A stretch of DNA of 64,000 nucleotides from Paractinoplanes polyasparticus (GTDB taxonomy: Bacteria > Actinomycetota > Actinomycetes > Mycobacteriales > Micromonosporaceae). The notes under the pieces were generated by a model. The model saw nothing but the letters and a program-made list of their open reading frames with translations. It did not search any database and had not been told where the DNA came from. The translations under genes and the position numbers were made by a program. The DNA is taken from contig NZ_JAHWFK010000001.1 in NCBI RefSeq assembly GCF_019710575.1, positions 496,001 through 560,000 on the forward strand, read 5' to 3'. Shown one piece after another: positions 33,280 to 39,426 of the stretch; positions within the stretch are counted from its first letter, which is position 1; every line of letters begins with the position of its first letter.

Positions 33280-34701
33280 TCACTCCAGGTGGAACGTCGC
33301 GTCGCCGCGGCTCAGGGCGTCGGGAGCGGTCTCGAGGCGGAGCAGATAGTTGACGTGCCGCAGATAGCGGCCGGGGAAGTTCACCGACTCGAACGAGACG
33401 CCGGCCGCGTCGGCCAGGCCGGAGCGGCGCTGGAAGCTGGCGTCCGCGTTGAACAGGGCCGTTCCGTCGGCGCGGTCGACCCATGCCTCGTTGTTGCGGT
33501 GGCGCAGGTAGGAACCGGGATAGTTGGTCGATTCGAGCGACACCGAGCCGCCGCCGGCCAGACCGGGAACGATCCGGAACTGCGAGTCGGCGAGCACGGT
33601 CACGTTCGGGTCGAGGCGGGCCCGGAACTCCCAGTGACGCAGGTGGCGGTCGGGGACGTTGTGGGACCTCAGCCGTACGGGATGAAGGCCGTCGGGAATC
33701 GGGATGCCGAAGTTCGGGGCGCCGTCGGCGTTCCAGTAGAACTTCTGCACGCGGGTGCGGCGGTTCGGGTCGTTGAGCGGGTCACCGCTGATGTCGCGGT
33801 AATTGCGGTCGTGATAGACGAGCAGGTCGCTCTGGCCGTCCTCGGCGACGGTGAACGAGTTGTGCCCGGGGCCGTACTGACCGGTGGCCGCGTTGCTGAC
33901 GAAGACCGGGTTGGGGCTCTTGGTCCACGACGAGGCGCTGAGCAGGTTGGCGGTGGCCGACGCGGTGAGCAGCCCGAGGCAGTAGTTCGCATCGGTGGCG
34001 CTGGCCGAATACGTCATGAAGACCCGGCCGTTGCGCGCGATCACGGCCGGCCCCTCGTTCACCGCGTACCCACGGGTCTCCCAGGCCAGGGTCGGGACAG
34101 CCAGGCGCACGGGTGTGCCGGTGATCGTCCAGGGGTTCGACATCCGCGCCAGGTAGAGGTTGGAGTTGGTGGCGATGCCCGGCTCCTGCTGCGCCCAGGC
34201 GAGATAGCGGACGCCGTTGTGGACGAACGTGGTCTCGTCGAGCGAGAACGTGTCCCAGGCGGTGACGATTCGTCCGCGCTCGGTCCAGGCGCCGGTCAGC
34301 GGGTTGGCTGACGAGCTCTCGAGTACGTACATCCGGATGCGGAACCGGTCGTCGGCGCGCCCGGCCGTGAAGTAGACGTACCACCTGCCGTCGATGAAGT
34401 GGATCTCCGGCGCCCAGATGTTGGCGCTCATCTCGCCGCTCGCGTGCTTACGCCAGATCACCGTTTCGCTCGCGCCGGCCAGGCCCTGAACGGTCGTGGC
34501 CCGGCGCAGCACGATGCGGTCGTACTCGGGGACGGTCGCGGTCATGTAGTAGTAGCCGTCGGTGTGCTTCCAGACGTGCGTGTCAGCCCGTTGATTGGCG
34601 ATCGGGTTCGAGTAGGCCACCGGCGGCGCGGCCACCGCCGGCCTCGCCGGAACAAGAAGAACAGCCGCCGCCAGGATGAGCAGACTGACGAGTCGCTTCA
34701 C
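33280..34701 (-). CDS. Secreted GH43-type arabinanase/arabinofuranosidase with AbfB domain
   Basis: Exported glycosidase of 473 aa acting on arabinose-containing polysaccharides. The signal peptide (about 1-26) ends AVAA. The GH43 five-blade propeller (about 30-315) shows Asp in RADTHVWKHTDGYYYMTA, SANIWAPEIHFIDGRWYVYF, and Glu in YAVNEGPAVI. C-terminal residues about 330-473 are an AbfB/CBM42-like beta-trefoil (SLESTNYPGSYLRHRN; SFESVNFPGRYLRHVN). GTG at 34701 is chosen for the signal peptide; the open frame upstream is repeat sequence. It is divergent from the GH12 gene, and both probably respond to plant-wall sugars. Confidence 0.9.
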   Translation of the reverse strand: MKRLVSLLILAAAVLLVPARPAVAAPPVAYSNPIANQRADTHVWKHTDGYYYMTATVPEYDRIVLRRATTVQGLAGASETVIWRKHASGEMSANIWAPEIHFIDGRWYVYFTAGRADDRFRIRMYVLESSSANPLTGAWTERGRIVTAWDTFSLDETTFVHNGVRYLAWAQQEPGIATNSNLYLARMSNPWTITGTPVRLAVPTLAWETRGYAVNEGPAVIARNGRVFMTYSASATDANYCLGLLTASATANLLSASSWTKSPNPVFVSNAATGQYGPGHNSFTVAEDGQSDLLVYHDRNYRDISGDPLNDPNRRTRVQKFYWNADGAPNFGIPIPDGLHPVRLRSHNVPDRHLRHWEFRARLDPNVTVLADSQFRIVPGLAGGGSVSLESTNYPGSYLRHRNNEAWVDRADGTALFNADASFQRRSGLADAAGVSFESVNFPGRYLRHVNYLLRLETAPDALSRGDATFHLE

Positions 34702-34749
34702 ACCGCACCGCCTTTCCGGCACTCGGTCGACGGCCGAAGAAGACCGCCA

Positions 34750-34854
34750 GCTGTAGGACGAGCAGTTGTACGACGACCAGTTGTATGACCAGTAGTTGTA
34801 TGACGAGCAGTTGTATGACCAGCAGTTGTATGACGAGCGGCTGCGCGACGGACG
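34750..34854. repeat. 15-bp tandem repeat, seven units
   Basis: Units such as GTTGTATGACGAGCA follow at exact 15-bp spacing from 34750 to 34854, with a stray copy near 34878. The core is less GC-rich than its surroundings. It lies just before the GH43 GTG start, in the expected 5' leader. Minus-strand frames are open through it (for example SYNCS-type pentads), but nothing indicates translation. Confidence 0.85.
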
Positions 34855-34949
34855 GCCGTGCCGGCGGTTGATGACCGGCTTGTATGACGAACAGCTGCCT
34901 GAACACGCTCGACGACATTGCATCGACGACCTTCGAAGCGCCTGGCGAC

Positions 34950-34967
34950 ATTGTTAGCGATAACAAT
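34950..34967. promoter_or_regulatory. Palindromic operator ATTGTTA-GCGA-TAACAAT
   Basis: 7-bp perfect arms around GCGA. TGTTAGCGNTAACA-type palindromes are typical of LacI-family regulators of sugar and arabinoxylan genes in actinobacteria. It sits between the divergent GH43 and GH12 genes. Confidence 0.6.
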
Positions 34968-35066
34968 ATCGCGGTCAAGCTCGGGCGACCCCGGTTGCCG
35001 TGGGCGCTCGCGGGTTCTAGCATCGCGGCACACACACATTGACGTCCTTCGACGCTTGATGCCACC

Positions 35067-35082
35067 GTCGAAGCGCTTCGAC
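35067..35082. promoter_or_regulatory. Palindromic operator GTCGAAGCGCTTCGAC
   Basis: A perfect 16-bp palindrome 27 nt upstream of the GH12 ATG. The central AGCGCT is common in LacI-family operators (for example CebR). Half-site-like CTTCGAAGCG also occurs near 34931 and CTTCGACGC near 35048. Confidence 0.6.
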
Positions 35083-35108
35083 AGGGCGTCCGGAACAGAG
35101 GGGACATC

Positions 35109-36215
35109 ATGCGCAGACGTGTTCTTGCGCTCTCGACGGCCGTGGCAGTTGTCGCGGGAGGAGCGGCCGTCCTCACCGCCCTTCCCGCTTCGGCGGCGGC
35201 CGGGTGCCGCGTCGCCTACACGGTCAGCAGCACGTGGCCGGGCGGGTTCGGGGCCAACGTGACGATCACCAACCTCGGGGATCAGCTCTCGTCGTGGACG
35301 CTCGCCTGGTCGTACGGCAACGGCCAGACCATCACCCAGGCCTGGAACGCCACCGTCAGCCAGAGCGGCTCGACGGTCACCGCCCGCAACGCCGGCTACA
35401 ACGGGGCGATCAGCACCAACGGGACGGTCTCGTTCGGCTTCAACGCAGCGGCGAGCGGGACCAACAGCGTGCCGACCGCCTTCACGCTCAACGGGACAGC
35501 CTGCACCGGTGCCACGACCAACCCGCCGACCCCGACCACTCCCCCGCCCTCGAACCCGGGTAACGGCGTGCCGTCCGACGCGGCCTGGGTCGACTCGGGA
35601 CAGTGGGCCTCGTGGACCAACAACGGGTACACGCTCTACAACAACATCTGGGGCGGGGGCGCCGGGACGCAGACGATCTGGGCCCGCAGTGGCACGAACT
35701 TCGGCGTGGTCGCCAACCACCCGCGCACCAGCGGGGTGAAGTCGTACCCGAACACCGGCAAGACGCTCAATCGCACGCTGAGCTCGCTGTCCTCGGTGAC
35801 CAGCTCGTTCAACGTGTCGGTCCCGGCCGACGGTGACTTCGCCACCACCTACGACATCTGGGCCGACAACCACGCGTACGAGGTGATGATCTGGACCAAC
35901 CAGCACGGCGCGGTCGGCCCGATCGCCGAGAGCTACGACGCCAACGGGGCCGTGCCGAACGTCCGGAACCTCTCGGTCGGCGGGCACACCTGGAACGTCT
36001 ACCGCGGCTCGAACGGGGCCAACGCCGTCTTCTCGTTCATCCGCACCGACACCAACTCGGGCACGATCGACCTGCTGGCCGTCATGAACTGGTTGCGCAC
36101 GAACAACTGGTGGGGCAACGTCACCGTCGGTGAGCTGCAGTTCGGCTTCGAGATCACCGGCACCGCCGGGCAGTCGAACTTCACCACCAACGCCTTCTCC
36201 CTGAATTACAGCTGA
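35109..36215 (+). CDS. Secreted CBM2-GH12 endoglucanase/xyloglucanase
   Basis: Exported cellulase-type enzyme of 368 aa. The signal peptide (about 1-31) ends ASAAA. A family 2 carbohydrate-binding module (about 32-132) has conserved surface Trp residues (STWPGGFGANVTITN; SSWTLAWSY). A Thr/Pro linker (about 134-150) joins the GH12 domain (about 153-368), with nucleophile Glu258 in AYEVMIW and acid/base Glu348 in FGFEITG. Family enzymes cut beta-1,4-glucan or xyloglucan. A palindromic operator lies just upstream; transcription is likely sugar-controlled. Confidence 0.93.
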   Translation: MRRRVLALSTAVAVVAGGAAVLTALPASAAAGCRVAYTVSSTWPGGFGANVTITNLGDQLSSWTLAWSYGNGQTITQAWNATVSQSGSTVTARNAGYNGAISTNGTVSFGFNAAASGTNSVPTAFTLNGTACTGATTNPPTPTTPPPSNPGNGVPSDAAWVDSGQWASWTNNGYTLYNNIWGGGAGTQTIWARSGTNFGVVANHPRTSGVKSYPNTGKTLNRTLSSLSSVTSSFNVSVPADGDFATTYDIWADNHAYEVMIWTNQHGAVGPIAESYDANGAVPNVRNLSVGGHTWNVYRGSNGANAVFSFIRTDTNSGTIDLLAVMNWLRTNNWWGNVTVGELQFGFEITGTAGQSNFTTNAFSLNYS

Positions 36216-36228
36216 GGCATGTCGAGAC

Positions 36229-36272
36229 GGCGGTGACGGCTCCGACCTGAGGACACAGGCGGCGTCACCGCC
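36229..36272 (+). terminator. Hairpin after GH12 gene
   Basis: A 10-bp perfect stem GGCGGTGACG (36229-36238 with 36263-36272) with a 24-nt loop, 14 nt after the stop. Confidence 0.5.
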
Positions 36273-36294
36273 GGTTCGGTCAGAGGAGGACTTC

Positions 36295-36567
36295 GTGTTC
36301 GTGACCGGGGGCATCGAGGAGGCCATCGCCACCGCTCAGAAAATCGCCGGCCGGCGCGACGTCGGCGTCAACGGCGACCAGATGGCCCGCCAGACCCTGG
36401 AGGCGGGCCTGCTCGACGAGTTCCACATCGACCTGGTGCCGGTGCTGCTCGGCGCGGGCACCCCGTTCGTCGGCCAGTTCGCCGGCGGCCCCCTGCTGCT
36501 GGAGGGCCCCGTCGGCGTAGTCAACGGCACGGGCGTCACCCACCTGCGCTACCTCGTCCGCCGGTAG
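36295..36567 (+). pseudogene. RibD-C/dihydrofolate reductase-like protein, C-terminal half only
   Basis: Ninety codons from FVTGGIEEAIATAQ to the stop match only the second half of the 'dihydrofolate reductase family' (RibD C-terminal) proteins, which are about 190 aa: VGVNGDQMARQTLEAGLLDE with FHIDLVPVLLGAGTPF is the usual core. The N-terminal half with the cofactor-binding start is absent; upstream is the GH12 terminator. A GTG at 36295 follows GAGGAG, so a short protein could still be made, but an active enzyme is unlikely. Confidence 0.7.
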
Positions 36568-36626
36568 GCGACCACGCCAACCCTGCCGACTCCAAGCCGC
36601 TCAGCAAGCTGACCTGGCCGACGGCG

Positions 36627-36806
36627 GTGTCCGGCACCGCACCCACCATCACCCTCGACAACCTGCTCATCTGTCTGCAGCTGATGGCCACCGATGCGGC
36701 CCGGGTGGACGCCGCCAAGAACGCCGGCTTCTGGACGACGACGCCGCCGTCCGTGCAGGTCATTCGGTCCGGCGCGCTGGCCTTGTCCAAACGCCGATTG
36801 CCGTGA
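36627..36806 (+). CDS. Small unrecognised frame
   Basis: A frame of about 60 codons (GTG 36627, stop 36804-36806) includes TITLDNLLICLQLMATDAAR and ends SKRRLP. The stop overlaps the GTG of the next frame (GTGA). I do not recognise it. The frame is open farther upstream without a good start. It may be a remnant. Confidence 0.25.
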   Translation: MSGTAPTITLDNLLICLQLMATDAARVDAAKNAGFWTTTPPSVQVIRSGALALSKRRLP

Positions 36807-37078
36807 CCGGGGCCGCGGGCGGGATCAGCGGCGTTCTGGCCATGGTCGGCGCCTTCTTCGAGGTACTGATGGACAACACGAACACGCCGGTCGCGGTGGC
36901 ACTCATCGGGGCGGCGGCGCTCGTCCTCTCCGCGACAGCGATCGCGCCGGCGCTGTTCGTCAAGGCCGATGTCGAATCGCGCGGCGTCGCGACCGCCGCT
37001 CGCAACACCGGCCGGGCCGCGGTCGCTGCGGCTTTCCTGCACGCCACCGCGGCCCTGCCGGCGTCACCGCACCGCTGA
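36803..37078 (+). CDS. Small membrane protein, unrecognised
   Basis: Frame of 91 codons starting with GTG in a GTGA overlap. Two hydrophobic stretches are visible (GISGVLAMVGAFFEVL and VALIGAAALVLSATAIAPAL). The frame following its stop (37081-37263), which ends GSWIEIDRITGYTTA, has no start codon and could be its frameshifted continuation. Family unknown. Confidence 0.3.
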   Translation: MTGAAGGISGVLAMVGAFFEVLMDNTNTPVAVALIGAAALVLSATAIAPALFVKADVESRGVATAARNTGRAAVAAAFLHATAALPASPHR

Positions 37079-37080
37079 CG

Positions 37081-37263
37081 GACGACAGTCTTCTCGGGCT
37101 GCTGACCGCGTTCCCGAACCGGGTCAGGGTGGCCACGAGCAGAGAACCCGTCCCCCGGCTGGTGACCAACGTCGGCAAGTCACCCGACGGCCACGTCGAG
37201 GTTCAGGTGAAGGACGGATCGTGGATCGAGATCGACCGGATCACCGGTTACACCACGGCGTGA
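37081..37263 (+). pseudogene. Open C-terminal fragment without start codon
   Basis: About 60 codons with protein-like composition (LTDDSLLGLLTAFPNRVRVA, then SPDGHVEVQVKDGSWIEI) ending at TGA 37261-37263. No ATG/GTG starts it near its beginning. It lies one frame away from the 36803-37078 frame, so a single-base change may have split one gene of about 150 codons. Confidence 0.3.
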
Positions 37264-37278
37264 CTGTTCCCCCGGATC

Positions 37279-37284
37279 TAGGCT
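37279..37284 (+). promoter_or_regulatory. -10 element TAGGCT, leaderless start
   Basis: TAGGCT ends 7 nt before the ATG of the metallophosphoesterase at 37292. Confidence 0.5.
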
Positions 37285-37291
37285 CGGGGGT

Positions 37292-38059
37292 ATGCGCCTG
37301 GCCCACATCACCGACCTGCACTTCGGGGCCGAGGAGCCGGCCGTGGTCGCGGGGCTGCGGGCCGACCTGATCGCCCAGGCGCCCGACCGGCTGCTGGTCG
37401 GCGGCGACCTGACCATGCGGGCCCGGGACGACCAGTTCCGGGCCGCGGTTGACCTGCTGGGGTCGGTCGGAAGGCCCTGGACGTGCGTGCCGGGTAACCA
37501 CGACCTGCCGCTCGACCGGCCGGCCCGGGCCTTCGACCCGCTGGGCGCCTATCGGCAGTTCGTCGATCAGGAGCCCGAGCCGACTGTCCGCGACGGCGGT
37601 CTGCTCCTGCTCGGGCTGAGCTCGCCTCGGCCGTATCTGTGGAAAGGCGGCCGGATCGACGGGGCGCAGCTGGCTCGGATCGGCTCGGACCTGGCCGGGG
37701 CGGCCGATCTCAAAATCCTTATGCTGCATCACCCGGTGTTCCGCTCGGAGCAGCGGCCGGACGAAGCCCTCGTGCACGGCGCCGGCGACACGCTGCGAGC
37801 GGCGGCCGCGGCCGGTGTCGACGTCATCCTGTGCGGGCACGACCATGTGGCGGCGCAGGCCGGTCTGAGCGGGATGATCGGCCTGATGAGCGGAACGGCC
37901 TGCTCCTGGCGCGTGCGAGCCGACGAGAGCCAGTCCTGGACCATGCTGGACCTCGACGGCGCCGACCTGCGGCTGACCGTACGGCACTGGCTCGACGGCG
38001 CCTTCCGACCAGCGCGCACGACACACTGGCGCCGCACCTCCGACGGCTGGCACGCCTGA
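37292..38059 (+). CDS. Metallophosphoesterase (CpdA-like)
   Basis: Cytosolic calcineurin-like phosphoesterase of 255 aa. All metal-binding blocks are present in order: HITDLHFG, VGGDLT, PGNHD, MLHHPVF and CGHDH. The size and DLHFG start fit the class III cyclic-nucleotide phosphodiesterase group, though actinobacterial members often act on other phosphoesters. Single gene, probably leaderless. Confidence 0.88.
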   Translation: MRLAHITDLHFGAEEPAVVAGLRADLIAQAPDRLLVGGDLTMRARDDQFRAAVDLLGSVGRPWTCVPGNHDLPLDRPARAFDPLGAYRQFVDQEPEPTVRDGGLLLLGLSSPRPYLWKGGRIDGAQLARIGSDLAGAADLKILMLHHPVFRSEQRPDEALVHGAGDTLRAAAAAGVDVILCGHDHVAAQAGLSGMIGLMSGTACSWRVRADESQSWTMLDLDGADLRLTVRHWLDGAFRPARTTHWRRTSDGWHA

Positions 38060-38154
38060 AACACGGCACCCAGGAAGCGGCAGAGCGCAAAAGGCCGAGC
38101 GCCGTGTCCACCACGCAGCCAAGCCCACGCAAATGGCAGACGAGAAGCGTCGCG

Positions 38155-39426
38155 TCAGACGGCGGGCGCGCCTGACGCCACCCGGACCAGGGCGTTCAGG
38201 TCGCGCCGGCTGAGCGCCGCGGCGCGCGGCCGGGCACCGGACGAGCGGGGCACCCGCACCCGCAGGGCGCCGGGCAGCGATCGGAAGACCAGCGGCGGCG
38301 TCAGCAGGATCGCCTCGCCGTCCACACCGGCCGCCACGTCGGCCTTGGAGCGCACCGTGAACTTGCGGGCCACGAACTCCCCCGCCGGGATGGCGCCGCG
38401 CACAGCGACGATCCCCAACCGGCCGGTGTCGAGGCGTGGCCGCCCGCCCGACCGGCCCACCCGCGACAGGTCGTACGGGTTGTTGGAGACGAGCACCAGC
38501 GACACCCCGCTGATCGGGGGCCCCTCCGGACTGTCGAACTCGAGGTCCGACGGCGCGGCCGCGGGGCCCAGCAGGTCGGGCAGCAGCCGTCCCCACGTCC
38601 GGATCTTGGCTTTGCGGTAGCCCTTGGCCCGTACCACCTCGGCGTAGACGCCGAGGGAGGCGTTGTTGACGAAGATCCGGTCGTTCACCGAGGCCAGGTC
38701 GACGAGCCGCTCGACGCCGTCGGTGAAGGCGTCCAGCGCGCCGGCCACGTCGGTGCGGTCGAGCCCGAGGTCGAGAGCGAAGTGGTTTCTCGTGCCGGCG
38801 GGCACACAGACGAACGGGAGACCGTGGCGCATCGCCGTGGTGGCGACCAGCGCCTGCGAGCCGTCCCCACCGGCCATGCCCAGCACGTCCGCCCCCTCCG
38901 CGGCGGCCCGTTCGGCCAGCGCGGCCAGGTCGTCGCCGGGCCCGAGAGTGATCACCTCGAGACCGCGGGCCGCGGCCGCCTCGGCCAGGCCGGCCCGGGC
39001 CGCCACGCCGTCACCCGACCGTGGGTTGATCAGCAGGACGCCGCGACGGGCCGCGGGGACCGGACGGGCCGGATGACCGCCGCTGATCGTCGCCGAGCTG
39101 TGCGGGCCGAGCGCGTAGCGTCCGGCCACGGCGAACACGATCAGCATGGCCGCCTGCGTCAGGAACAACGACAGGCCGATCGTGACCATCATCAGGACGC
39201 CGACCGCCGCCACCAGCACGGCAAGCCAGCGCAGCAGGCCGCGGCGGGTCAGCGCGTACCAGGTCGCCGTCGTCACCACCACGACCGCGAGCACGAACGA
39301 CACGAACGTGCCGAAGTGCAGCACCGTCGTCTCGAGCGTGGCCGCGACGGCCAGCAGCGGCGCGATCAGGGCGATGACGGCGGCGGCGCGCCGGCCACCG
39401 CCGGGCGTCACCGCCGGGCTGGTCAC
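38155..39426 (-). CDS. Diacylglycerol kinase-family lipid kinase with membrane segments
   Basis: Protein of 423 aa. Four hydrophobic segments occupy residues 10-110, followed by a DAGK catalytic domain (about 135-420): VLLINPRSGDG, MAGGDGSQALVATTAMRHG, VPAGTRNHFALDLGLDR and VNNASLGVY. It probably phosphorylates a lipid at the membrane. The GTG at 39426 overlaps the stop of the penicillin-binding protein gene (GTGA), which suggests a shared role in lipid or lipid-II-carrier turnover; that is inference. Confidence 0.88.
   Translation of the reverse strand: MTSPAVTPGGGRRAAAVIALIAPLLAVAATLETTVLHFGTFVSFVLAVVVVTTATWYALTRRGLLRWLAVLVAAVGVLMMVTIGLSLFLTQAAMLIVFAVAGRYALGPHSSATISGGHPARPVPAARRGVLLINPRSGDGVAARAGLAEAAAARGLEVITLGPGDDLAALAERAAAEGADVLGMAGGDGSQALVATTAMRHGLPFVCVPAGTRNHFALDLGLDRTDVAGALDAFTDGVERLVDLASVNDRIFVNNASLGVYAEVVRAKGYRKAKIRTWGRLLPDLLGPAAAPSDLEFDSPEGPPISGVSLVLVSNNPYDLSRVGRSGGRPRLDTGRLGIVAVRGAIPAGEFVARKFTVRSKADVAAGVDGEAILLTPPLVFRSLPGALRVRVPRSSGARPRAAALSRRDLNALVRVASGAPAV

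Noticed and set aside
33127..34311. Plus-strand frame beginning with an 18-residue repeat
   Set aside because: The 18-residue periodicity is the 54-bp DNA repeat read antisense; the rest is the complement of the GH43 gene.
34702..34923. Extended N-terminus for the GH43 protein with SYN-type pentapeptide repeats
   Set aside because: The extension would precede a perfect signal peptide at the GTG at 34701 and is produced only by the 15-bp tandem repeat; kept as a remote possibility in the findings.
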